DNA of 6,377 bases from Desulfobacteraceae bacterium (GTDB taxonomy: Bacteria > Desulfobacterota > Desulfobacteria > Desulfobacterales > JAUWMJ01), in contig JAUWOH010000187.1 of the NCBI GenBank assembly GCA_030612225.1, positions 1-6,377 on the forward strand. Direction: 5' to 3'. The position numbers were made by a program, and so were the translations under genes. How positions within the stretch are numbered: the stretch's first letter is position 1; every line of letters begins with the position of its first letter. Below, piece after piece: positions 1-5,011 of the stretch. The notes beneath the pieces were generated by a model. That model searched no databases, was not told the origin of the DNA, and saw nothing but the letters and a program-made list of their open reading frames with translations.

Positions 1-119
1 GCTTCCTTCCTTCTACCCTGAAACATACCGCAGTCAAAAAGTATCCTGTCATTTTCCGTAGATAGAAGGTGCATCGATCCGGTCACTTCCCGAACCGCCC
101 CGTAAAATGTTATATGCAT
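1..119 (-). CDS. MBL-fold / beta-CASP RNase-like metallohydrolase, N-terminal fragment
   Basis: Only the first 39 codons are present; the gene continues leftward out of the window. The start of the protein, with GAVREVTGSMHLL at residues 8-20 and RILFDCGMFQGRRKE at 25-39, matches the conserved N-terminus of bacterial YSH1/CPSF73-like metallo-beta-lactamase proteins. Those usually read G-A-x-x-x-V-T-G-S-x-x-L-L, then I-L-x-D-C-G-x-F-Q-G. Members of this family are zinc-dependent RNA endo/exonucleases with a beta-CASP and an RNA-specificity domain. The zinc-binding HxHxDH motif would lie beyond the edge and cannot be checked. The ATG (119-117) is supported by an AAGGAG ribosome binding site at 132-127, 7 nt upstream, and by a sigma70 promoter further upstream. 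The family is fairly certain; the RNA substrate and exact subfamily are unknown. Confidence 0.8.
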   Translation of the reverse strand, partial: MHITFYGAVREVTGSMHLLSTENDRILFDCGMFQGRRKE

Positions 120-200
120 TGCAATTCTCCTTGTATCTGTCTGGTACCTGATGGATAAAATAATATTTTTTATGATACTTATTCTATTCGCTGCGAAGGG

Positions 201-229
201 AACATAAGGAAATTGAGCGTTTGTGTCAA
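201..229 (-). promoter_or_regulatory. sigma70-type promoter for the MBL-fold gene
   Basis: On the minus strand a perfect -35 TTGACA (229-224) is followed after exactly 17 bp by TATGTT (206-201), which matches four of six -10 positions. Transcription would start near 194, giving a leader of about 75 nt before the ATG at 119. It faces away from the large rightward gene, so the spacer is a divergent promoter region. Confidence 0.65.
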
Positions 230-261
230 GTTTTTAGATTTCATGATACAAGCTAATTAAT

Positions 262-270
262 TGGTATAAT
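262..270 (+). promoter_or_regulatory. extended -10 promoter candidate for the 815-residue membrane protein
   Basis: TGGTATAAT is a perfect extended -10 box (TGn followed by TATAAT at 265-270). No convincing -35 lies 16-18 bp upstream, but extended -10 promoters often do without one. A start near 277 would give an unusually long leader of about 260 nt before the ATG at 538. A second, weaker candidate further downstream is TTGATT (295-300) with TATAAA (316-321), whose spacer of 15 bp is short. Confidence 0.45.
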
Positions 271-383
271 CGATTATTTATTTTTAAGGTTTTCTTGATT
301 CTAAAGAAAAATTGTTATAAAATGACGGAGTATATTCATTAATATTCAGAGGTAATTTCAAAACATTCCCTTTTGCTCAATAT

Positions 384-444
384 CTGTGGCTCAAATTTTA
401 ATCCTCAAACCCCCGCATGGCGTGGTTTCTGTGGTTAAAATTTT
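384..444 (+). repeat. imperfect 16-bp direct repeat in the leader
   Basis: Two copies, CTGTGGCTCAAATTTT at 384-399 and CTGTGGTTAAAATTTT at 429-444, agree at 14 of 16 positions and are 45 bp apart. The GGCGTGGTT between them (419-427) recurs in the hairpin near 4890. Similar 'ctgtggttaaa' and 'ggcgtggtt' strings are, from general familiarity, common intergenic filler in Deltaproteobacteria. No function is evident. Confidence 0.5.
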
Positions 445-463
445 CGCCTTCCTTTATCTTGAA

Positions 464-488
464 TCCCGCCGTAAGCGGGAAATTTTTT
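464..488 (+). terminator. terminator-like hairpin with T-run in the leader (possible attenuator)
   Basis: TCCCGC (464-469) and GCGGGA (475-480) form a 6-bp G+C-rich stem around the 5-nt loop CGTAA. The sequence AATTTTTT (481-488) follows at once. This is the form of an intrinsic terminator reading rightward. It lies inside the leader of the 815-residue protein gene, 34 nt before its ribosome binding site, and no rightward gene precedes it. It may be an attenuator, the end of a short RNA, or a passive copy of a repeated intergenic palindrome. Confidence 0.45.
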
Positions 489-521
489 GAAACTGCCTCT
501 CCGTGTTCGGCAATTTAATTC

Positions 522-528
522 GGAGGAG
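522..528 (+). promoter_or_regulatory. ribosome binding site deciding the ATG at 538
   Basis: GGAGGAG ends 9 nt before ATG 538-540. The frame is open back to a TTG at 487, but that codon sits in the T-run of the leader hairpin and has no ribosome binding site. The ATG is therefore preferred and removes 17 residues from the longest possible reading. Confidence 0.85.
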
Positions 529-537
529 ATACCGACA

Positions 538-2985
538 ATGGGTAAAAAACCGCCAACAAACCATTCAATAAATGAAAGCAAAGAGCTTATAAGGCTCAAA
601 AATGATCTCGATACAACCAAAGAATTTTTAGAGCTTGTCAGCTTTCTTGATAAAGTGCCTCAAATGGAAAAGACTTCTTATGATGCTACACGAAGTCTCT
701 ACCAGGCTGTTTCAAAAGGCAGGGATATCAGCACCCTGGAAAAAAAGCTTGAAACTTTTTTTGGCCCTCCGCGCAAAGCGTCCGGAAAATCCATGCCCAT
801 GTCTTTGCGTTTTAATCCATCAACTAAATACCTGCGCGGAATTCGTGATGAGCAGTCCCTGTTTTTAAGAAGGACAAAAGAAGGATTTTTTTATGGTGCA
901 CTGTGGCCGTGGTCTAAAAATCCCAAAAATATAACAGTGCACCTTGGACATATCAGCAATAAAATGTCGAAAAAAGATTATAATGATCTTGAAAAGCTGG
1001 TAAAAACAAATGTTTTAAATGAAAAGATATTTAAAGGGTTTGATGCAGATAAAGAAAACCGGATTCACGGTATAAGCATAGCCTCTTTCCTGCAAATGGC
1101 CATGTTTGAGAAAATTTCATGTACACTGGAAATAAAAACAACCGGTAAAACAGGACGATTATTTCTGTTGCAAGGTGAATTAATTGCTGCCGAAACCGGC
1201 AGAATGAAAAACAAAGCCGCTGCTTATGAAATATTAAGCTGGGAGAATACTTCTGTTGAACTCGGGGAGCAAAGCGGAAAAAAGACAAACGAAATTAACC
1301 AGGGACTTTATGAAATTTTATCTGAAGCCATTAAGATTAGAAACGGGGATTCTGAAGACCGCAGGTCCATCGGAAAAGCCGGTCGTTCTGATGATAAAGG
1401 AAAACCTACCGACGAACGCTACAAAAGATTTCTTGGTTCAGCCCAAAAACCCGGCAAGAAAAAATTATTGTTTGTTTCCGCCATGGTATTTGGTGTGCTC
1501 CTTCTTATTGCCATCGGCTCTGTGGTTTCAATCCGTGTTATAAAACAAGGTCAGGTGAAAAGCGAATATGAAAATCTTCTTGAGCAGGTAGAAGAGTTAA
1601 GAACCCTGGAAGAAAAGGAGATGTTGCTGAAAGAATATGTTAATTCTCACTCCCCGAATACATACACTGAAGAGGCAGAAAAGAAGATAAGTCAAATTTA
1701 CAACCTTATTGAAAACCAGGATTTTCAGGCAACCATAAAAAATGTTGAAAAGCTCTCAATTGACTCAAATTACGAAAAAAAAGCTACAGCTATCTATACC
1801 GCATATCTTACAAAGTATCCCGATAGTGTTTATGTAGATGAAATTCAACTTAAAATTTCACAAATACCCGGTTTAATCGATGATATAGATTATGAAAAAC
1901 TATCCGAGGTTGCCCAAAGCGATTATAGTAAGCGCATTGAGGCCTACCTGGCCTATCTTTCAAAGCATCCTGGTGGCAGACATACCAACGCAGTAGAGGA
2001 ATTAATTTCAGATACCGGGGAAGAATATTATGATTACTTAATAGGGGAAGTTGCCATGCATGAGCAGCAGGGACAAGGGGACAGAGGCATTGAGCTATGC
2101 AGTAGGTTTATTGATATATTTAAAAACAGCTACCATTTAGACGAAGTAGTTGAGCTTAAAGCAAAATTGCAGGATAATAAAGACTACGATTTGCTGATAG
2201 CTCATATCAAACGATCTGGAAGAAATTATTGGCTGGTTAGAAAATCTTATTACAACTTTCTCGCAAAACATCCTGATACTGATAAAAAAGATGAGATAGA
2301 AAATGAACTTTCAAGAATAGGAAAAAAGATAAACGAAATCAAAAAATGGGAAACAGTTCTTAAATATAGTAAAAACGAGCAACATGGTCTATCTAAAAGA
2401 ATATATGAGTTGGAAAACTATATTAGTTATAATCCTTCAGGGCTGTATGTCGACTCTGCAAAAGCAATACTAACGCGTCTGCAAAATAGAAACCGCTCTT
2501 TTAAACAGCAGCATATGGAAAAACAGCACAAAAGGCAGCTGGCTCAAATACAAAGAGAAAAAGACAGGATCGAAAGAGAAAGAAATAAAATCAAGACTAT
2601 GCTTAAAAGCTCCGGCAGGCGATATGTTTCAAATAATAACGGCACCTTTACCGATACAAAGACCGGTTTAACGTGGTGTTTATTAGATTCCCGGGCTGCA
2701 TTAAATAAATGCCTCGATTACAAATCTGCCCAAAGGTATGTTAAAAGTCTTAAACCCGGAGGATACAGGGATTGGAGATTGCCGTATTCAAGTGAGCTGG
2801 CAGGCATTTATAAAAGCGAGCCTTTTTTTCCAAATACCGGTTCCAGGTGGTACTGGACATCTGAAGTTTTCACGAAAGGATATCATAATAAAGCTTTAAT
2901 TGTAACTTCAAAGCATGAAAAGATTTATAAAAGGCAGGAAGTAAATTTGGACAAATGCGGATGGGTGCGTGCTGTTAGGCCTTAA
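538..2985 (+). CDS. DUF4388-TM-repeat-DUF1566 single-pass membrane protein (815 aa)
   Basis: The function is not known; the architecture is clear. Residues 1-175 are Lys/Glu-rich and then unrecognised. Residues 177-270 resemble DUF4388 (PATAN), starting at HGISIASFLQMA with the core GRLFLLQGELIAAETG; this domain is typical of regulatory proteins in Deltaproteobacteria. One hydrophobic helix spans 310-332 after a PGKKK cluster, so the N-terminus should be cytoplasmic. Residues 355-650 hold about six helical repeats with Pro near 373, 428, 478, 579 and 633 (a weaker unit near 530), for example AYLSKHPG. Residues 654-689 are a charged coiled coil. Residues 696-815 match DUF1566/Lcl: GTFTDTKTGLTW, DWRLPYSSEL at 745-754, WYWTSE at 771-776 and the terminal WVRAVRP. 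Cys714, Cys725 and Cys807 could form a disulfide in the periplasm. A link from an external sensing or adhesive domain to the PATAN domain is inference. The gene appears monocistronic. Confidence 0.85.
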   Translation: MGKKPPTNHSINESKELIRLKNDLDTTKEFLELVSFLDKVPQMEKTSYDATRSLYQAVSKGRDISTLEKKLETFFGPPRKASGKSMPMSLRFNPSTKYLRGIRDEQSLFLRRTKEGFFYGALWPWSKNPKNITVHLGHISNKMSKKDYNDLEKLVKTNVLNEKIFKGFDADKENRIHGISIASFLQMAMFEKISCTLEIKTTGKTGRLFLLQGELIAAETGRMKNKAAAYEILSWENTSVELGEQSGKKTNEINQGLYEILSEAIKIRNGDSEDRRSIGKAGRSDDKGKPTDERYKRFLGSAQKPGKKKLLFVSAMVFGVLLLIAIGSVVSIRVIKQGQVKSEYENLLEQVEELRTLEEKEMLLKEYVNSHSPNTYTEEAEKKISQIYNLIENQDFQATIKNVEKLSIDSNYEKKATAIYTAYLTKYPDSVYVDEIQLKISQIPGLIDDIDYEKLSEVAQSDYSKRIEAYLAYLSKHPGGRHTNAVEELISDTGEEYYDYLIGEVAMHEQQGQGDRGIELCSRFIDIFKNSYHLDEVVELKAKLQDNKDYDLLIAHIKRSGRNYWLVRKSYYNFLAKHPDTDKKDEIENELSRIGKKINEIKKWETVLKYSKNEQHGLSKRIYELENYISYNPSGLYVDSAKAILTRLQNRNRSFKQQHMEKQHKRQLAQIQREKDRIERERNKIKTMLKSSGRRYVSNNNGTFTDTKTGLTWCLLDSRAALNKCLDYKSAQRYVKSLKPGGYRDWRLPYSSELAGIYKSEPFFPNTGSRWYWTSEVFTKGYHNKALIVTSKHEKIYKRQEVNLDKCGWVRAVRP

Positions 2986-2988
2986 AAA

Positions 2989-3052
2989 CTGGGAAGCTAT
3001 GAGGCCAGGAAGCTGCAAAGCTCCCTATCTTACTACCCTCCAAGCTTCCCAG
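2989..3052 (+). repeat. three-tier hairpin with GCAA tetraloop after the 815-aa gene
   Basis: CTGGGAAGCT (2989-2998) is the exact reverse complement of AGCTTCCCAG (3043-3052). Inside, GAGG (3001-3004) pairs with CCTC (3037-3040), and AGGAAGCT (3007-3014) pairs with AGCTCCCT (3019-3026) at 7 of 8 positions around GCAA, a GNRA tetraloop. It begins 4 nt after the stop codon, so it may help end transcription or protect the 3' end. There is no T-run, so it is not a canonical intrinsic terminator. It may instead be a copy of a dispersed 'gggaagct' palindromic repeat. Confidence 0.6.
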
Positions 3053-3060
3053 CCGCTTTG

Positions 3061-3084
3061 ACTTTGATGTGAAAAACTCAAAGT
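3061..3084 (+). repeat. 7-bp inverted repeat
   Basis: ACTTTGA (3061-3067) and TCAAAGT (3078-3084) are exact reverse complements around a 10-nt A-rich loop, 8 bp beyond the preceding hairpin. It is A+T-rich and lacks a T-run, so it is at most a weak stem. Confidence 0.4.
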
Positions 3085-3380
3085 AAGGGACAATATATAA
3101 AAACGAATATTAAAGCAGTTCTATGGCCTGACAAGCCTTCATATGATATCATACTGGCTGTCATCTGTATCACTTATAGCTCAAATTTTGCATCAATCAG
3201 AGAAGTAGTCCTGAATTTTTTAGAGCTCATTTAAATTATATTTACATATTCAGGTGTCGAAGCGCAAGGAAGGTAAATAGCAGATTGTTAAACCGACAAA
3301 CAACAAAACCATGCGGAATGGATCGTCTCATCAGGATGTGAAGATTTTTTTGAACAAGCCTTTAGTACAGTCCTGCGTTA
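3085..3380. other. intergenic stretch with no supportable gene
   Basis: I read all six frames. The plus strand is stop-free from 3073 to 3234 but has no ATG, GTG or TTG in that frame and no ribosome binding site. A 22-residue open tail (HAEWIVSSGCEDFFEQAF and on) ends at 3384, also without a start. CCTGAAT/ATTCAGG form a 7-bp inverted repeat near 3210-3255. The stretch may be decayed coding DNA, but nothing is identifiable. Confidence 0.5.
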
Positions 3381-3554
3381 TTAACCATTATGATGCTTAA
3401 TGTGTACACCAATTTCTATTATACCTTCATCCATTAAATTTTTGTGGCATCTTCTGCAAAGAGGACCGATTTCATCACCAGTGACTGACTCATCATAGAT
3501 GGGGTCAGTGTTAATCTCTTCATCACATTCGCAACAATATTCCATTTCGTTCAT
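3381..3554 (-). CDS. small zinc-ribbon-like protein (57 aa)
   Basis: The ORF runs from ATG (3554-3552) to TAA (3383-3381). Cys7, Cys10, Cys33 and Cys36 form a CxxC-x22-CxxC pattern (YCCECDEEI and PLCRRCHKNL), the usual layout of a four-cysteine zinc ribbon or treble clef. Cys8 and His37 add further possible ligands. The protein is acidic in its first half and ends in a short His-rich tail (HIKHHNG). A weak GAAAGG (3569-3564) lies 9 nt before the start. The preceding leftward open stretch stops with TAA immediately before this ATG, which suggests translational coupling or a former operon. Such small proteins are often regulators or metal-bound accessory proteins, but no specific family is recognised. 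An alternative start at Met4 has no better ribosome binding site. The regular cysteine spacing argues for a real gene, but its short length leaves some doubt. Confidence 0.65.
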   Translation of the reverse strand: MNEMEYCCECDEEINTDPIYDESVTGDEIGPLCRRCHKNLMDEGIIEIGVHIKHHNG

Positions 3555-3738
3555 TTAAACCAGCCTTTCAGTCCATAGATTTTCTATTCTTTCTATATCG
3601 GCATAAATCACCTTTGACTTTAGTAAAAAATCAGGATGGTTTCTATTATGCTTTAATTCTATTTAAAATCAGGTTGCCAAGCCTCTTTTTTACAATTTCT
3701 GCTTTTGCATTTGCTTTAGCATTGCTCCCGCTTAAATT
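3555..3738 (-). pseudogene. possible frameshifted gene remnant upstream of the zinc-ribbon ORF
   Basis: Two overlapping leftward stop-free stretches lie in different frames. The upstream one (3738-3646) contains NAKAEIVKKRLGNLILNRIK. The downstream one (3662-3555) contains NHPDFLLKSKVIYADIERIE and ends ENLWTERLV, with its stop abutting the zinc-ribbon ATG. Both have the charged, helical composition of real protein. A single-base shift in the AATAGAATTA overlap near 3655 would join them into one reading. Neither has a credible start codon, and the 5' part is cut off by stops near the palindromic element. The family is not recognised; chance open reading in AT-rich DNA remains possible. Confidence 0.3.
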
Positions 3739-3767
3739 TTATGTTATTGTTTTAAATATTGATTGCG

Positions 3768-3939
3768 TCGTAAAAAGTCTCATCTACTGCATTGTAGCGG
3801 TTTTTCAGGAACTCAACATACTATATGTATAGTCTCGCCCCTGAAAAATCACTACGCCTTTTTATCTCGCTGATTTTTAGCGGGGGTATATGAGCCTTGG
3901 AACGATGCCATCCGGCGCCTATTTAAAAATTTTTTACGA
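3768..3939. repeat. MITE-like palindromic element
   Basis: The outer ends are exact 9-bp inverted repeats, TCGTAAAAA (3768-3776) and TTTTTACGA (3931-3939). An inner stem pairs GTAGCGGTTTTTCAGG (3794-3809) with CCTGAAAAATCACTAC (3840-3855), 14 of 16 positions. At the centre ACTATA (3820-3825) faces TATAGT (3828-3833) across TG. The right arm is about 58 bp longer than the left. It holds an extra CGCT/AGCG mini-hairpin, as if sequence had been inserted there. The pattern recalls a non-coding palindrome ('cgtaaaaagtc ... gactttttacg') that I associate with Desulfobacterota genomes; that resemblance is from memory. It carries no ORF. It lies just upstream of the PstS-like gene and could supply regulatory sequence. 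Confidence 0.6.
3897..3925 (+). promoter_or_regulatory. weak promoter candidate for the PstS-like gene
   Basis: TTGGAA (3897-3902, four of six -35 positions) is followed after 17 bp by TATTTA (3920-3925, three of six -10 positions). It lies within the right arm of the palindromic element and would give a leader of about 57 nt. The match is modest. No pho-box-like pair of direct repeats was seen. Confidence 0.2.
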
Positions 3940-3975
3940 GTTCATCAAATCTTAAAATAAAAAAGCAAAAACTTT

Positions 3976-3981
3976 GGAGGG
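3976..3981 (+). promoter_or_regulatory. ribosome binding site deciding the ATG at 3989
   Basis: GGAGGG lies 7 nt before ATG 3989-3991. The frame opens with a TTG at 3974 that overlaps this site, so the TTG cannot be the start. The ATG also places a normal signal peptide at the very N-terminus. Confidence 0.85.
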
Positions 3982-3988
3982 AAATAGT

Positions 3989-4798
3989 ATGAAACTAAAA
4001 ATAATTATAGTTCCGATGGTAGTTATTACGCTTTTTGTGTTCGGATCAATGGTATTTGATTCAACCGCAGAAGCAAAAGAAAGCTTGCGAATTAGTTGTT
4101 CTGCACAAATTTACGAGGCATTGGGAGAAGAAATGATACCTGAATTTAAGCAGGCAACTGGAATAGAAGTTGATTTACATATTTGTTCTTCTTATATATC
4201 CGTGAAGCGTCTTATTAACGGAACCTGTGATATTGCCAGCTCTGCCAGAAAATTATCTAAGAAAGAAAAGGAAAAAGGGTGTGTAGAAACACCTTTTTGC
4301 AAAGATCCCCTGGCAATCATTGTAAATTCAAAAGTTAATATAGATAATATTTCCGCAAAACAGCTTCAAAAAATATTCAGCCGGCGCATTTCCAACTGGA
4401 AGGAAATCGGAGGGCCAGATCATCCCATCACAGTTATTGTTCCCGGCAAAGCAACTGCGGCATACAATAACTTTTCAAGCCAGGTCATGAAAAGGAAAAA
4501 GGTGAACTATGACTTTATGACGTACAGATCAACCTTTGCAATTGAGGCTGTTAAACATTTTCCGTATGCGATATCCTTTATCTCCCAGGGTACGGCATTA
4601 AAACAAAAAGGAATAAAAACACTTAAAATAAACGGCCTTTCAACCAGCAATAAAAAATACCCTTATTACCAGCAATTCTCCTATATTACCATTGGAAAGC
4701 CGGCCGGCAAGGCAAAGGCATTATTAGATTTCTTATCGTCTGAAAAGGGCAAGGCGATTATGAAAAAAGAGGGTGTGTGTCCATCTTGCGATGATTAG
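3989..4798 (+). CDS. PstS-like periplasmic solute-binding protein, atypical and cysteine-rich (269 aa)
   Basis: Residues 1-29 form a Sec signal peptide: MKLK, a hydrophobic core at 5-23, and a likely cut after AEA. The mature part follows the PstS-like periplasmic binding fold: RISCSAQIYEALGEEMIPEF at 34-53, RLINGTCDIASSARKLSKKE at 74-93, then DPLAIIVNS at 106-114 and LQKIFSRRISNWKEIGG at 126-142. The C-terminal part is GKAKALLDFLSSEKGKAIM. The length suits a single-domain member. Two places that normally bind phosphate are altered: the GSGTG-type loop is CSSYIS (66-71), and the second SGT loop is PGKATAAY (152-159). Cysteines lie at 37, 66, 80, 98, 104, 264 and 267; the last two form a terminal CPSCDD. 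The ligand is therefore probably not phosphate, or the protein is a diverged paralog (inference). No pstCAB or other transporter gene is adjacent, so it is an orphan here. No lipobox is present, so it should be soluble in the periplasm. Confidence 0.8.
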   Translation: MKLKIIIVPMVVITLFVFGSMVFDSTAEAKESLRISCSAQIYEALGEEMIPEFKQATGIEVDLHICSSYISVKRLINGTCDIASSARKLSKKEKEKGCVETPFCKDPLAIIVNSKVNIDNISAKQLQKIFSRRISNWKEIGGPDHPITVIVPGKATAAYNNFSSQVMKRKKVNYDFMTYRSTFAIEAVKHFPYAISFISQGTALKQKGIKTLKINGLSTSNKKYPYYQQFSYITIGKPAGKAKALLDFLSSEKGKAIMKKEGVCPSCDD

Positions 4799-4826
4799 GG
4801 GATAAGAGACAGAAGAGAAAGGCACA

Positions 4827-4999
4827 AAGGCAGAAGAGATAAAGACAGTAAAAAATGAACATCGAACATTGAACGTCCAACCACGCCCTGGCGTGGTTGA
4901 ATGAAAAAGGATTCGGTGGTTATTAACCGTGAACCTTGAACCTGTAGTGAAGCGACGGCAGAAGTAAAAAAAGCCAAACAACTCTGTGCCTTCTGCCTT
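4827..4999. repeat. convergent spacer with 10-bp terminal inverted repeat and simple repeats
   Basis: AAGGCAGAAG (4827-4836) and CTTCTGCCTT (4990-4999) are exact reverse complements bracketing the spacer between the PstS-like and oxidoreductase genes. Within it are AGAGAAAGGCACAAAGGCAG-type purine-rich filler and near-repeats of 'gaacatcgaacattgaac' and 'gtgaaccttgaacc'. I recognise these from memory as common intergenic filler in Deltaproteobacteria. No gene or RNA was found. Confidence 0.45.
4878..4899. terminator. strong 10-bp hairpin between convergent genes
   Basis: CAACCACGCC (4878-4887) and GGCGTGGTTG (4890-4899) are exact reverse complements with only CT between them; in RNA the loop would open to about 4 nt. 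It lies 80 nt after the PstS-like stop and 113 nt beyond the stop of the leftward oxidoreductase gene, so it could serve as a bidirectional stop. Neither side has a proper T-run, which lowers confidence in a terminator role. Confidence 0.45.
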
Positions 5000-5011
5000 G
5001 GAGCCTTTCCC

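Noticed and set aside
384..444. The direct repeat pair as the start of a CRISPR or operator array
   Set aside because: There are only two imperfect copies, with intervening sequence resembling common intergenic filler; no further copies and no cas genes.
487..537. TTG at 487 as start of the 815-aa protein gene
   Set aside because: It lies in the T-run of the leader hairpin with no ribosome binding site, whereas ATG 538 has GGAGGAG at a good distance.
3073..3234. 53-codon stop-free plus-strand stretch (contains AVLWPDKPSYDIILAVIC)
   Set aside because: No ATG, GTG or TTG occurs in that frame and there is no ribosome binding site. It may be decayed coding DNA but cannot be supported as a gene.
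3276..3384. Open plus-strand tail reading AEWIVSSGCEDFFEQAFSTV, and a 29-codon ATG ORF in another frame
   Set aside because: The tail has no start codon, the short ORF has no ribosome binding site, and both run into the zinc-ribbon ORF on the other strand.
3614..3832. 72-codon hydrophobic plus-strand ORF
   Set aside because: It starts at TTG with no ribosome binding site and ends inside the palindromic element. Its hydrophobic composition is what the antisense of the Lys/Ala-rich minus-strand remnant would give.
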